Both the position numbers and the translations under genes were made by a program. 64,000 bases of DNA, from assembly GCF_017939745.1 (NCBI RefSeq), contig NZ_JAGKQQ010000001.1:4836001-4900000 (forward strand), written 5' to 3'. This document shows positions 34,058 to 45,343 of this stretch, piece after piece. The number at the start of each line of letters is the position of its first letter. Position 1 is the first letter of the stretch. Source of the DNA: Gemmata palustris. Its GTDB lineage: Bacteria > Planctomycetota > Planctomycetia > Gemmatales > Gemmataceae. The notes under the pieces were generated by a model, which worked only from the letters and a program-made list of their open reading frames with translations, was not told where the DNA came from and did no database searches.

Positions 34058-35083
34058 TCACCGCTTGATTTGCTGCTCGTCCACCACGAACTCGTAAGTG
34101 CCACCGCGAATGGTGACGCGGAAGATCGTTTCCTCAATGTCCTCCGCGCGGCGGTTGCGGTAGCTCGTTTCCAGGCGCGCGAGCTGATCTTCCAAGTCCT
34201 TCGGGAAGAACGCGAAGAACGTCTTCGGCATGAAGTCCAATCCCAGCGCGCCGGACACGCCCTGCACCGCGTCGCGGCGCGTGTCGCTGAACTGAATCTT
34301 CTTCGCCAGGTCGCGCAGGTCCGCGTCCGAGGCCTTTCGCTGCACGCTCGGGTTACTGATGTCTTTAATCAGAATACTGTCTGCGCTGTTCGGAATCGGG
34401 ACGAGGATCTCAGCCTTCATCGCTTGCAACTGAGCGAGGTAATCGCGCCCGTTGGCGACCTTGAATCGCAGCACCCACCGCAGCCCCCGTGAGCGAGTCG
34501 AGTCCGCGCCGGTACCCCCCGGTCCAGTGCCCGCCGTGCCATCAGCCCCCTTACCGGCTTGGTTCCCTTCCCCCTTCTGGCCACCCACGCCGAGTAACTT
34601 CTTCCGCAGGTTCTCGTCGATCTCGCTCCACGCTGCGGCGTTGGACGGCGCGATGGGAATCTTCCCGTTCGGGTCTTCAAGCACGATCTTCTGGATGTTT
34701 TCCCTCGCGTCCGCAAGCGCTTGCGGGGTCGGTAGCACCTTCTGCGCGGCCGTGAGGGGATCGACGTTGCGAATAAGATCCGGGTCCGGCTTCCCACCAG
34801 ACCCTTCGGAGCCTTCGCCGGTATCGTCCATTCCCCCGACCGCGGCGATCTGCATCGTTGGGCCGGAGTTGTCCTCGTCGCCCATCAGTCCCACGAGGAT
34901 GTACACGAGCGCGGCGCCGACGAGGACGTGCAGGAACACCGTCGCCACCGTCGCGAGCGGGAACTCCAGGCGCCGGTTGTAGCGCTCCCAGAATTCTTCG
35001 TCGGGCGGCGCCTCGACCACGAACGGCTCTTTGCCGGGCGCGAGAGCGTTTTTGGAATGAGTTGCGGGTTGTGGTGCCGGCAT
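34058..35083 (-). CDS. Membrane-anchored protein, unknown
   Basis: A 341-residue protein: N-terminal cytoplasmic part (about 40 residues, ERYNRRLEFPLATVA), one membrane segment (about residues 42-66, FLHVLVGAALVYILVGLMG), a Gly/Ser/Asp-rich linker, and a C-terminal soluble domain with GLRWVLRFKVANGRDYLAQL and FRVTIRGGTYEFVVD. The layout resembles proteins encoded near MotA/TolQ/ExbD genes in planctomycetes, but no such genes are adjacent here, so I make no functional claim. Confidence 0.7.
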   Translation of the reverse strand: MPAPQPATHSKNALAPGKEPFVVEAPPDEEFWERYNRRLEFPLATVATVFLHVLVGAALVYILVGLMGDEDNSGPTMQIAAVGGMDDTGEGSEGSGGKPDPDLIRNVDPLTAAQKVLPTPQALADARENIQKIVLEDPNGKIPIAPSNAAAWSEIDENLRKKLLGVGGQKGEGNQAGKGADGTAGTGPGGTGADSTRSRGLRWVLRFKVANGRDYLAQLQAMKAEILVPIPNSADSILIKDISNPSVQRKASDADLRDLAKKIQFSDTRRDAVQGVSGALGLDFMPKTFFAFFPKDLEDQLARLETSYRNRRAEDIEETIFRVTIRGGTYEFVVDEQQIKR

Positions 35084-35163
35084 GACGGAACCTCACGGGG
35101 ACGTGTCCACCAACCCTAACATACCCGCGTGCCAGGCGTTTGTGAACTTCCGAACCGATCCGC

Positions 35164-35210
35164 CAAAAATAACGGCCCGGGTGTGGCGCCACGTGCGCCA
35201 CACCCGGGCC
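35164..35210 (-). terminator. Terminator downstream of dnaK
   Basis: A 16-bp perfect stem (GGCCCGGGTGTGGCGC on one strand) with a 5-base loop, followed on the minus strand by GTTATTTTTGG. It is a textbook rho-independent terminator 22 bases beyond the dnaK stop. Confidence 0.92.
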
Positions 35211-35231
35211 GTCGCTCTCGCCGCGGGGCGA

Positions 35232-37181
<1,950 letters not shown>

Positions 37182-37655
37182 GAGTTATCTCCCAGTTTGT
37201 AAAGTTGATTTTACCGTTGCTCCCGCTCTCGTCACCGAAAACTCGCTGTCAGTTTATTCCGGGTCGGTCGAGTCGGGGCTGTGTCGTTTCACCGGAGTTG
37301 GATGACCTGTATTACTCGGCGATTCAGAGTTTTTTCGATCTCCTTGCAATCACCATGCCGACCGCGCGACCGTAGCGATGCCAATTACGCAACATTCTAT
37401 AATTTCGCGACTTGCGGCGTTACGGCGGCACGAAACCTGTGCCCACACGTTCAGCCACCTGCCAATTCAGCAGCCTCGCCACAACTTCCCGTCAGTGATG
37501 GGATTGCGGCGCTAACGGATCTCGCACAGGGGTGCGCGACTCCTGCACACTTTGGCCCAATTTAACGCCCAGACTGCGCGGCGTTCGTTGACGCACCCGT
37601 GCTACACCGGTAGATTCACCGCATTCATAGTGACCCTCGGCACGCGGGATCGGAT
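37182..37655. other. Divergent gap between dnaK and pheA (about 470 bases)
   Basis: This is the promoter side of both genes. A TATAAT hexamer lies at 37398-37403 on the plus strand, without a convincing -35. No CIRCE inverted repeat and no supported RNA or coding frame is seen; the short open frame at 37281-37565 has the composition of non-coding sequence. Confidence 0.5.
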
Positions 37656-38789
37656 ATGGCACGCAGTAAAAGCGACCCCAGTTCCAACTCCGCGCCCGAC
37701 AAAGGGGCCGCGCACCTGACCACGCTGCGGGGGCAGATCGATAAACTCGATTTGCACATTCTCGAACTCGTCAATAAGCGGGCCTCGGTCGCGGCGCAGA
37801 TCGGAAAAGTCAAAGCGGACCAGGGCGGCGACGTGTTTTCCGCCGCCCGCGAGGAAGAAGTTCTCACGAACGTCCTCAAGGCCCACGAGGGGCCGCTCTC
37901 CACGGTCACCGTGAAGGCGATCTTCCGCGAACTCATCAGCGGGTCGCGCGCGATCCAGAAGCAGCAAAAGATCGCGTACCTGGGGCCGGAGTACAGCTAC
38001 AGCCACCTCGCGGCGATCCAACGGTTCGGCGAGGCCGCGATCTACAACCGCACGGCGAACATCGCGGCCGTGTTCGAGGAACTGATCCGCAAGCACGCGG
38101 ACTTCGGCGTGGTGCCGCTGGAGAACTCGACCGACGGGCGCGTGGTGGACACGCTGGAAATGTTCATGCGGTTCCCGGACCAAGTGAAGATCTGCTCCGA
38201 GATCCGGCTCCGCGTGCGGCACCACCTACTGGCGAACTGTGCCCAGGCGGAAGTGCGCCGCGTGTACTCGAAGGAACAGGCCCTGAGCCAGTGCCGCAAC
38301 TGGCTCTCGAAGAACCTGCCGAACGCGACGTTCCACCCCGTCTCCAGCACCGCGGACGCGGCCCGACTGGTGCAGACCGAGCCGAACGTCGCGGCCGTGG
38401 CCAGCCGCGAGGCGGCCGTGCGATACAACCTCGGCATCCTGGCAGAAAACATCGCGGACTCGCCGTTCAACGAGACGCGGTTCGCGGTGATCGGCGCGAC
38501 CGACTCGACCAAGACGGGCGCGGACAAGACGGCCCTGATGTTCCAGATCAGCCACACACCGGGCTCGCTGGCGGACGTGCTGACCGCGTTCAAGCAGAAC
38601 AAGATCAACCTCACCTGGATCGAGTCCTTCCCGTTCCGCGAGGCGAAGGGCGAGTACGTGTTCTTCGTGGACTTCGACGGCCACCGCGACGACACGCGGG
38701 TGAAGAAGGTGCTCGCCGTTCTCGAAGACATGTGCGAGTCCGTTACCGTTCTCGGCTCGTTCCCGCTGGCCCGGGCGGACGGCGAATAG
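37656..38789 (+). CDS. pheA: Chorismate mutase/prephenate dehydratase (P-protein)
   Basis: A 377-residue bifunctional enzyme that takes chorismate to phenylpyruvate. The N-terminal chorismate mutase (AroQ) helix is LRGQIDKLDLHILELVNKRA, the dehydratase domain starts at KIAYLGPEYSYSHLAA and has NETRFAVIG, and the C-terminal ACT domain contains PGSLADVLTAFKQNKINLTW and ESFPFREAKGEY (allosteric phenylalanine site). It lies upstream of aroF on the same strand, so the first and a late step of phenylalanine synthesis are paired. Confidence 0.95.
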   Translation: MARSKSDPSSNSAPDKGAAHLTTLRGQIDKLDLHILELVNKRASVAAQIGKVKADQGGDVFSAAREEEVLTNVLKAHEGPLSTVTVKAIFRELISGSRAIQKQQKIAYLGPEYSYSHLAAIQRFGEAAIYNRTANIAAVFEELIRKHADFGVVPLENSTDGRVVDTLEMFMRFPDQVKICSEIRLRVRHHLLANCAQAEVRRVYSKEQALSQCRNWLSKNLPNATFHPVSSTADAARLVQTEPNVAAVASREAAVRYNLGILAENIADSPFNETRFAVIGATDSTKTGADKTALMFQISHTPGSLADVLTAFKQNKINLTWIESFPFREAKGEYVFFVDFDGHRDDTRVKKVLAVLEDMCESVTVLGSFPLARADGE

Positions 38790-38856
38790 TGCCGGAGAGT
38801 TCGAGGGCGCGGACGTGACAATTGCGCGCGTTCCGCCCCTGCTTTATTCCACGCCG

Positions 38857-38877
38857 GGTTGTAAGATTATTACAACC
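38857..38877. terminator. Small hairpin between pheA and aroF
   Basis: An 8-bp perfect stem (GGTTGTAA facing TTACAACC) with a 5-base loop, 39 bases before the aroF start. There is no T-run, so it may be a processing or regulatory hairpin rather than a terminator. Confidence 0.4.
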
Positions 38878-38915
38878 TGCCCCACGCAGCCTCTCCCTTA
38901 ACCCTTAGCTTTTTC

Positions 38916-39947
38916 ATGATCCTCGTCATCCGGCCCGACGCGACGCTTGAGCAGATCGACCACGTAATCGAGCGGGTCCGCGAGATGGGTTTTACCCCGC
39001 ACGTGAGCCGGGGGGAGAGTCGTACCATCATCGGTGTGATCGGCGACGAAGCGAAGCCCGGCACAGAGAACTTTTCCGCGATCCCGGGCGTCGAGCAAGT
39101 GTTGCGCATTCTGAAACCGTTCAAACTCGCGAGCCGCGAGTTCCACAAGTCCGACAGTTCGGTCTACGTGGGCAAGGTGAAGATCGGCGGCGGCAGCCTC
39201 GCGATGATCGCGGGGCCGTGCGCCATTGAGGGGTACGAGGTTCTCGACACGATCGCGAAGTACGTGAAAGCGGGCGGCGCGAACATCCTCCGCGGCGGCG
39301 CGTTCAAGCCGCGCACCAGCCCCTACGCCTTCCAGGGCATGGGCGAGGACGGGCTGAAGATCCTCCGCGACGTGGGCGACAAGTACGACATGCCCGTCGT
39401 GACGGAAGTCATGGACCCGCGGCAAGTCGATCTCGTGTGCCGGTACACCGACATGCTCCAGATCGGTGCCCGGAACATGCAGAACTTCGACCTGCTGAAA
39501 GAGTGCGGCAAGGCGATGAAGCCGGTGCTGCTGAAGCGCGGCATGAGCGCGACCGTGAAAGACCTGCTCATGTCGGCCGAGTACGTGCTGTCCGAGGGCA
39601 ACAAGGACGTGGTGCTGTGCGAGCGCGGCGTGCGCAGTTTCGAGGACAGCACGCGGAACATGCTCGACATGAGTGCGGTGCCGAACGTGAAGGGCCAGAG
39701 CCACCTGCCCATCATCGTGGACCCGTCGCACGCGACCGGGCGCCCCGACCTCATCCCGAGCATGTGCCGGGCGAGCGTCGCCGCGGGCTCGGACGGCATC
39801 CACGTCGAGGTCCACAACTGCCCCGAAAAGGCCCTCTCCGACGGCCCGCAGGCGCTATTGCCGCACCAGTTCCTTGACCTGATGGGCGACCTCCGCAAGC
39901 TCGCCAGCGCCCTGGACCGCGAGTTCTGGGCGCCGCCGGAGAAGTGA
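38916..39947 (+). CDS. aroF: 3-deoxy-7-phosphoheptulonate synthase (DAHP synthase)
   Basis: A 343-residue enzyme of the AroA-I-beta/KDPS-like group that starts the shikimate pathway from PEP and erythrose-4-phosphate. The N-terminal 70 residues form a ferredoxin-like regulatory domain, the rest a TIM barrel with [47 protein letters not shown] and [10 protein letters not shown]. The start [14 protein letters not shown] is typical. It lies downstream of pheA and 91 bases before tpiA. Confidence 0.95.
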   Translation: MILVIRPDATLEQIDHVIERVREMGFTPHVSRGESRTIIGVIGDEAKPGTENFSAIPGVEQVLRILKPFKLASREFHKSDSSVYVGKVKIGGGSLAMIAGPCAIEGYEVLDTIAKYVKAGGANILRGGAFKPRTSPYAFQGMGEDGLKILRDVGDKYDMPVVTEVMDPRQVDLVCRYTDMLQIGARNMQNFDLLKECGKAMKPVLLKRGMSATVKDLLMSAEYVLSEGNKDVVLCERGVRSFEDSTRNMLDMSAVPNVKGQSHLPIIVDPSHATGRPDLIPSMCRASVAAGSDGIHVEVHNCPEKALSDGPQALLPHQFLDLMGDLRKLASALDREFWAPPEK

Positions 39948-40038
39948 TTGGGTGGGCCTGACCGTGAGGTCGGGGGTTATCGGTCGGCCACTTCACCCCC
40001 GGCCTGGCGGCCGGGGTTCGCCTGGAGATTCCACACCA

Positions 40039-40797
40039 ATGCGCAAGAAGTTCGTTGCCGGGAACTGGAAGATGAACACCACGCTCGCCGAAGCGAAGGC
40101 GCTCGGCGCGGCCGTGGCGAAGGGCGTCGGCACCGACACGAGTGTGACGGTCGCGGTGTGCCCGCCGTTCCCGTGGCTGCTCCCGGTCGGTGAGGCGATC
40201 AAGGGGTCGTCGGTCGCCCTCGGCGCCCAGGACGTTCACTCCGAGAAGAAGGGCGCGTTCACCGGCGAAGTCAGCCCCGCGATGCTGATCGAAACCGGGT
40301 GCAAGTACGTCATCGTCGGCCACAGTGAGCGCCGACACATCCTCGGCGAGAGCGAAACGCTCATCAACCACAAGGTTCACACGGCTCTCGAAGAGGGCCT
40401 GAGTGTGATCCTGTGCATGGGCGAGACGCTCGCGGAGCGCGATCGCAACCTGCAGGAGCGGGTGTTTCAACGGCAGGTGTACGCGGCCTGCGCCGGCCTG
40501 ACCAACGAACAGTTCCAGCGGTTGGTGATCGCTTACGAACCGGTGTGGGCCATCGGGACCGGTAAGGTTGCAACGCCGGAACAGGCGCAAGAGGCGCACG
40601 CCTTCGTGCGCACGAAACTTCGGCAACTTTACGGCGATAAAATCGCCGATACGACTCCCATCCTCTACGGCGGCTCCGTCACCCCCGAAACCACCGCCGG
40701 GCTGATGAGCCAGCCGGACGTGGACGGTGCCCTCGTCGGCGGGGCGAGCCTTAAGTCCGACTCCTTTGTCGCGATCGTGAAGGCCGCCGGTGGGTAG
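40039..40797 (+). CDS. tpiA: Triosephosphate isomerase
   Basis: A 252-residue glycolytic enzyme that interconverts dihydroxyacetone phosphate and glyceraldehyde-3-phosphate. Catalytic residues are visible: Lys11 in GNWKMN, His95 in VGHSERR and Glu167 in [11 protein letters not shown], with the phosphate loop GGSVTPE. The ATG at 40039 is the family start; the in-frame start 29 codons upstream is not supported. Confidence 0.97.
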   Translation: MRKKFVAGNWKMNTTLAEAKALGAAVAKGVGTDTSVTVAVCPPFPWLLPVGEAIKGSSVALGAQDVHSEKKGAFTGEVSPAMLIETGCKYVIVGHSERRHILGESETLINHKVHTALEEGLSVILCMGETLAERDRNLQERVFQRQVYAACAGLTNEQFQRLVIAYEPVWAIGTGKVATPEQAQEAHAFVRTKLRQLYGDKIADTTPILYGGSVTPETTAGLMSQPDVDGALVGGASLKSDSFVAIVKAAGG

Positions 40798-40887
40798 CCT
40801 TCCCGACGGGTGCGATCGTTACTAGAGTAACAGTTCAACCGGTCAGGCACGGTGGCCGTAGAGCTGCCCGCAGAGTGGAGGTTGGTC

Positions 40888-41184
40888 GTGGATCTGTTCG
40901 CCGCCGCGTGGTATTCACACGCACTCAACGCCGTTGTTCTCACGATCGGCTTCCTGCTCATGCTGCTCGTGCTGATCCAGCGCGGTAAGGGCGGCGGGTT
41001 GGCCGGAGCGTTCGGTGGCGCCGGCGGGTCCAGCCCGTTCGGGTCGCGCGCCGCGGACCAGTTCGTGAAGATCACCCTCTGGCTCGCGGGCGTTTGGGTG
41101 CTGGTCATTATGATCCACGTTAAAGTGGTCAAGTACAACGTGGAAGCCGACAAGAACAGCTCGCAAACGACGATCACGAGCTGA
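40888..41184 (+). CDS. secG: Preprotein translocase subunit SecG
   Basis: A 98-residue inner-membrane protein of the Sec translocon. Two hydrophobic helices (ALNAVVLTIGFLLMLLVLI and ITLWLAGVWVLVIMI) flank the conserved loop QRGKGGGLAGAFGG with GGSSPFGSRAADQF. I prefer GTG 40888, which has GGAGG six bases upstream, to an in-frame GTG 12 codons earlier. The next gene is yicC. Confidence 0.92.
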   Translation: MDLFAAAWYSHALNAVVLTIGFLLMLLVLIQRGKGGGLAGAFGGAGGSSPFGSRAADQFVKITLWLAGVWVLVIMIHVKVVKYNVEADKNSSQTTITS

Positions 41185-41208
41185 GTTAGGCGTACAATCG
41201 ATCTTTGG

Positions 41209-41239
41209 CGAACCGCTCTATTTATTATGGAGCGGTTCG
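41209..41239. terminator. Hairpin between secG and yicC
   Basis: CGAACCGCTC and GAGCGGTTCG form a 10-bp stem with an 11-base AT-rich loop. No T-run follows, so termination is uncertain. Confidence 0.4.
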
Positions 41240-41331
41240 TGCGTTCCCTCTCCCGAACCGGTTGCGGTTCAACCCAGCGAACCGTCCCGCCCGTAGGCGT
41301 GTCCCTTTTTCAAAGCCAAGAGGCCACCGGC

Positions 41332-42222
41332 GTGTTGCTCAGCATGACCGGGTTCGGCGCGGCCCGCATTGAAACGGGTACCCTCGGCGTGTCCGTCGAG
41401 GTACGGGCGGTCAACAACCGGCACCTGAAACTGACCGTCCGCGGCTCGGACCCGTACCCGCTCTACGAGAGCGAACTGGAGAAGGTCGTCCGCCGACACG
41501 TCCGGCGCGGCACGCTCCACGTTCACATTCGCGTCGAGCGACAGGGGCACGCGGCCGCGCCCGCGCTGAACACAAAAGTCCTGGCCGACTACCTCAAGCA
41601 AATTCGGGCCTCGTGCCTCGAAGCCGGTACACCGGAGTTGGTCGCCCCGCTCTCCGCGGGGGCGCTGAACTTGCCGGGAGTGGCACCCGAAACCCGCAAC
41701 GGCGGCACGCCGCCCGACGACGAGTGGCCGGTGGTCGAGAAGGCCCTCGACGCGGCTCTCGCGAAACTCAATCAGATGCGGGGCGAAGAGGGCAAAGCGG
41801 TCGCGACCGAACTGCTCGCCCACCACGGCACCATCGCAGAACAACTCGCGGCCATTCGCACGCTGTTGCCCGGAGTCGTGACCGAGTACCGCCAGCGCAT
41901 TCTGGACCGCGTGCGGCAAGCGGTCGCGGACGCCGGGCTCGTGCTGAACGCGGAAACCGTCATCCGCGAGGTCGCGCTGTTCGCCGATCGCACGGACGTG
42001 TCCGAAGAGGTGATGCGGCTGACGAGCCACCTCGACCAGTTCGCGGAGCTGATCCGCAAGGGCGACGAGGCCGGGCGCAAGCTCGAATTCGTCATCCAGG
42101 AAATGGGTCGCGAGACCAACACCATCGGCTCGAAGGCCGGCGATGTGTCTATCAGCCGACACGTCGTCGAGATGAAATCGACGCTGGAGAAATTGCGGGA
42201 GCAGGTACAAAACGTGGAGTAG
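41332..42222 (+). CDS. yicC: YicC family endoribonuclease
   Basis: A 296-residue YicC protein, a family shown in other bacteria to cleave RNA. The N-terminus has the conserved SMTGFGAARIE and RAVNNRHLKL, and the C-terminus has EEVMRLTSHLDQFAELI, GRKLEFVIQEMGRETNTIGSKA (split in two: GRKLEFVIQEM and RETNTIGSK) and the final helix. GTG 41332 with AAGAGG eight bases upstream is preferred. A repeat fills the whole gap to gmk. Confidence 0.9.
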   Translation: MLLSMTGFGAARIETGTLGVSVEVRAVNNRHLKLTVRGSDPYPLYESELEKVVRRHVRRGTLHVHIRVERQGHAAAPALNTKVLADYLKQIRASCLEAGTPELVAPLSAGALNLPGVAPETRNGGTPPDDEWPVVEKALDAALAKLNQMRGEEGKAVATELLAHHGTIAEQLAAIRTLLPGVVTEYRQRILDRVRQAVADAGLVLNAETVIREVALFADRTDVSEEVMRLTSHLDQFAELIRKGDEAGRKLEFVIQEMGRETNTIGSKAGDVSISRHVVEMKSTLEKLREQVQNVE

Positions 42223-42306
42223 GGATTTGTGATTTCAGAAGTGCGATTTGAGATTGAAGAACAGCCCGGCCGTCCACATTCGTCAATCGAGAATCTGAAA
42301 TCTGAA
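42223..42306. repeat. Short-period GATTTCAGATTTG repeat between yicC and gmk
   Basis: The 84-base gap is filled with loosely repeated words GATTTGTGATTTCAGAAG and GATTTGAGATTGAAG on the left and ATCGAGAATCTGAAATCTG on the right, which are roughly complementary. The right arm ends directly at the gmk ATG, and the gap has no ribosome-binding site. Confidence 0.65.
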
Positions 42307-42927
42307 ATGAACCAGACCCATTCGCACCCGGCGCCGCTCATTGTCGTTTCCGGCCCCAGCGGGGTCGGGAAGACGACCGTTGTGGACCGGCTGCTCGCGG
42401 AAACGAAAGCGACCTTGCCCCTCCGGCGCGCCGTGACCGCGACGACCCGCAGCGAGCGCCCGGGCGAAGTGGACGGCACCGACTACCACTTTTGGAGCGA
42501 GGACGAATTCCGCCGAGCCATCGACGCCGACGAGTTGCTGGAACACGCAGTGGTGTTCGGACGCGACTTCTACGGCACGCCCAAGAGCGAAGTGGACCAG
42601 CACCGGGCGCGGGGTATTGGCGTGGTCCTGGTGATCGACGTACAGGGCGCAGCGCGGGTCCGCGAGAAACTCCCCAACGATCACCTGTCGGTGTTCATTG
42701 AACCGCCGAACTTCCCGGAACTGGAAGCCCGGCTCCGCGGTCGGAACGACACGAGCGAAGAGCGGATCAAACGGCGCCTGACCACGGCCCGAGATGAGCT
42801 AGCGCGGGCCAACGAGTTTCAGCACCGAATCGTAAACAGCGAACTTTCCGAAGCCGTCCGCGAACTCGAACGAGTCATCCGCGAGCGCTTCAACACCCGA
42901 GGGGAACCATCATGCTCGACGAACTGA
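42307..42927 (+). CDS. gmk: Guanylate kinase
   Basis: Gmk phosphorylates GMP to GDP. The 206-residue protein has the P-loop [10 protein letters not shown], the GMP-binding [17 protein letters not shown] region and the lid ([17 protein letters not shown]). The ATG at 42307 ([11 protein letters not shown]) follows the repeat directly. The gene overlaps the next one (rpoZ) by 16 bases, a widespread gmk-rpoZ arrangement. Confidence 0.94.
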   Translation: MNQTHSHPAPLIVVSGPSGVGKTTVVDRLLAETKATLPLRRAVTATTRSERPGEVDGTDYHFWSEDEFRRAIDADELLEHAVVFGRDFYGTPKSEVDQHRARGIGVVLVIDVQGAARVREKLPNDHLSVFIEPPNFPELEARLRGRNDTSEERIKRRLTTARDELARANEFQHRIVNSELSEAVRELERVIRERFNTRGEPSCSTN

Positions 42928-43223
42928 AAGAAGAAGGGATCGTGAACAAGGTGGGCGGGCGGTTCAAACTGTCCACGCTCATCCAGAAGCGCATGGTGGC
43001 GCTGAACACGGGCGCCAAGCCGCAGGTGGACACGCGCGGCCTGACCGACCGCATGGCGATCGTGATCCAAGAGATCCTGCAAGACAAGATCCACCTCGAT
43101 GCGTCCGGCGAAGTGCAGTCGAAGAACCAAACCGTGATGGCGAACCTCCCCGGCGCGTACCCCGGTATGCCCGGGTCCACCCCGCCCGCGCCCGGCTCCA
43201 CCGCGAAGCCGTCCGACGAGTAA
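42912..43223 (+). CDS. rpoZ: RNA polymerase omega subunit
   Basis: A 103-residue protein. [20 protein letters not shown] and [16 protein letters not shown] match the short, helical pattern of omega subunits, and the position just after gmk (16-base overlap) supports it. The C-terminal tail (about 30 residues, Pro/Gly/Ser-rich: [13 protein letters not shown]) is an extension beyond the core. It helps assemble RNA polymerase. Confidence 0.85.
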   Translation: MLDELKEEGIVNKVGGRFKLSTLIQKRMVALNTGAKPQVDTRGLTDRMAIVIQEILQDKIHLDASGEVQSKNQTVMANLPGAYPGMPGSTPPAPGSTAKPSDE

Positions 43224-43241
43224 TTGCGTCCCGGCGCGGAA

Positions 43242-43336
43242 AAACCTGCCCCCAGTCTCTCCCTGAAGGGAAGGGGAGAAAGACACACGGCTGTTCTTTC
43301 TCCCCTTCCCTTCAGGGAGGGACTGGGGGTAGGTTT
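43242..43336. repeat. 41-bp inverted repeat after rpoZ
   Basis: Arms 43242-43282 and 43296-43336 match in 39 of 41 positions with a 13-base loop. Each arm contains a smaller hairpin (CTCCCTGAAGGGAAGGGGAG). The words are related to those of the element inside tilS. Confidence 0.88.
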
Positions 43337-43371
43337 CTTCATGCGTCCCATTTCTCTCCGCGAGGGTTCCC

Positions 43372-45147
43372 ATGCGCCCCCTCTTCGTGCTCGTGTTCGC
43401 ACTCCTCTCGGCTCCCACAGCACGCTCGGAAGACGACGTAAAAATCGGTGCCCGCGTCGGCAAACTCAAGTTCACCGACATCCGCTCGCTCCCGCGCACC
43501 TCGGACGATTTCGGCGCGAAGAAGGCACTGGTGTTCGTGTTCACCAACACGAGTTGCCCGGTCGTCCAGCGGTACCTGCCCACGTTACAAGCACTCGAAA
43601 CGGAGTACCGCCCCAAGGGAGTGCAGTTCGTCGCGGTGAACGCGGCCGATGAGGACACGCTCATTGCGATGGCCACGCAGTCAGTGAAGTACGACACCGA
43701 GTTCCCCTTCGTGAAAGACTTCGACGGCTCGGTCGCTCGCGCGCTCGGAGTGAAGCGCACGCCCGAAGTGGTGGTCCTCGATGCCGATAAGACGATCCGC
43801 TACCGCGGGCGCATTGACGACCAGTACCGCGTGCGCGGGAACCGCGGGAACCGCGCGAAGCCCACGACCCACGATCTCAAGGACGCGCTCGACGCCGTGC
43901 TCGCGGGCCAGAAGGTCGCGACGCAGGAAACCGAAGTGGACGGCTGCCTCATCACGTTTCCCAAACTGGCAAAGGCGAAGGACGTGAACTTCGCCGAGCA
44001 CGTGGCCCCCATTCTCCAGAAACACTGTGGGGAGTGTCACAAGGCCGGTGGATCGGCCCCGTTCGCGCTGACGACCTACAAACAAGCGTCCACACGGGCG
44101 GCTGCGATCGCGGAAGTCATCAAGGACCAGCGGATGCCGCCGTGGTTCGCGAGTCACGACTTCGGGCCGTTCGTGAACCGCCGCGGGTTGTCGGATGAGG
44201 AGCGCGCCGTCGTCACCGATTGGGCACGCACCGACGCCGCGCCGGGGGATCTCACGAAGGCCCCGGCCCCACCGAAAGAAACAAAGGAAAAATGGCTCAT
44301 CGGGAAGCCGGATCTGGTGCTGGAGTCCACTGAATTCGAGCTGCCCGCGAAGGGCGATATCCCCTACAAGTACGCGGTTCTGCTGCACAACTTCACCGAG
44401 GACACGTGGGTCCGGGGCGTGCAAATCACATCCGACAACCCGCGCGTGCTGCACCACGCCAATCTCGCGTTCGGCAGCCTCGCGTCCGGCTTCAAGGAAG
44501 AGAACTTCATTACAGGGTACGTGCCCGGTGGCGAACCGATGGCCCTCGACAGCGGGGTCGCGTTCCGCATCCCGAAGGGCTCGTTTCTCGCGCTCCAGAT
44601 TCACTTCGTTTCGACCGGAAAAGCCGAGAATTGCCGCTTATCGGTCGGCCTGCGGTACCCGCGCGAGGTGGTACACCAGCGCCTCCAAAACATCCAGCTC
44701 ACGGACAGCAAGTTCGCGATCCCGCCCGGCGCGCCGGCGCACAAGGTGACCGCGCGCCGCGTGCTCGAGGATGATGTGGTTGGGGTCGGCCTGTTCTCGC
44801 ACATGCACCTGCGCGGGAAAGACATGACGTTCACCGCGCACCGGCCCGACGGAACCCGCGACCCGCTGCTCGTCGTTGCGAACTACAACTTTTCGTGGCA
44901 GGTGCCGTACCGCTGGGAGCCGGGCAAGAAAGTGCTGCCGAAGGGCACGCGGTTGGAGTGCGTGGCCCGGTACGATAATTCCGCGTTCAATCCGTACAAC
45001 CCGGACCCGCTTGCGGTCGTGCGCAACGGCCCGCAGACGCACCACGAGATGATGTTCGGGTTCTTTTTCTACACCAACGCGAACGAGAAATTGAACCTGC
45101 GCATCAACCCCGAGACCGGGGCGGAAGTAAAAGGGAAGTCGCGGTAA
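43372..45147 (+). CDS. Redoxin-cytochrome c-monooxygenase-like fusion, secreted
   Basis: A 591-residue exported protein (signal MRPLFVLVFALLSAPTARS). Residues 25-185 are a thioredoxin-like redoxin domain with FTNTSCPVVQRYLP (a single Cys). A c-type heme motif CGECH is at residues 219-223. The C-terminal half resembles copper type II monooxygenase domains: VLHHANLAF, RIPKGSFLALQIHF and GLFSHMHLRGKDMTF, with histidines that could hold copper. The combination suggests a periplasmic electron-transfer enzyme, substrate unknown. Confidence 0.85.
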   Translation: MRPLFVLVFALLSAPTARSEDDVKIGARVGKLKFTDIRSLPRTSDDFGAKKALVFVFTNTSCPVVQRYLPTLQALETEYRPKGVQFVAVNAADEDTLIAMATQSVKYDTEFPFVKDFDGSVARALGVKRTPEVVVLDADKTIRYRGRIDDQYRVRGNRGNRAKPTTHDLKDALDAVLAGQKVATQETEVDGCLITFPKLAKAKDVNFAEHVAPILQKHCGECHKAGGSAPFALTTYKQASTRAAAIAEVIKDQRMPPWFASHDFGPFVNRRGLSDEERAVVTDWARTDAAPGDLTKAPAPPKETKEKWLIGKPDLVLESTEFELPAKGDIPYKYAVLLHNFTEDTWVRGVQITSDNPRVLHHANLAFGSLASGFKEENFITGYVPGGEPMALDSGVAFRIPKGSFLALQIHFVSTGKAENCRLSVGLRYPREVVHQRLQNIQLTDSKFAIPPGAPAHKVTARRVLEDDVVGVGLFSHMHLRGKDMTFTAHRPDGTRDPLLVVANYNFSWQVPYRWEPGKKVLPKGTRLECVARYDNSAFNPYNPDPLAVVRNGPQTHHEMMFGFFFYTNANEKLNLRINPETGAEVKGKSR

Positions 45148-45266
45148 GGTCTCATTCCTGGGACCACGAGTGTCTCACTCACTCTTGGTGGCGGCGCTTC
45201 ACAAAGCTACCCCGGAATAAACAACGGATCAGCGTTCGTGCGGGCCGGGCTCCCACAATCGCGCGG

Positions 45267-45310
45267 AAAAACAGAAGCACCCCCGGGAGCTGGCGCTCCC
45301 GGGGGCGTGC
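45267..45310 (-). terminator. Terminator of the kinase-like gene
   Basis: GCACCCCCGGGAGC and GCTCCCGGGGGCGTGC form a strong stem with a 4-base loop. On the minus strand a TTTTT run follows after a short CTG spacer. It lies 34 bases past the stop of the kinase-like gene. Confidence 0.8.
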
Positions 45311-45343
45311 GAGTCGGCGGACGGGTTGGTTCACTTCACGCGG

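Noticed and set aside
37182-37330. CIRCE operator upstream of dnaK
   Set aside because: No TTAGCACTC/GAGTGCTAA pair with a 9-base spacer is present.
37281-37565. A 94-codon open frame in the dnaK-pheA gap
   Set aside because: Composition (Ser, Arg, Cys, Pro) and lack of a ribosome site look non-coding; no similarity recognised.
40852-40887. Upstream GTG start of secG
   Set aside because: It has no ribosome-binding site, whereas GTG 40888 has GGAGG at good spacing and gives a normal SecG N-terminus.
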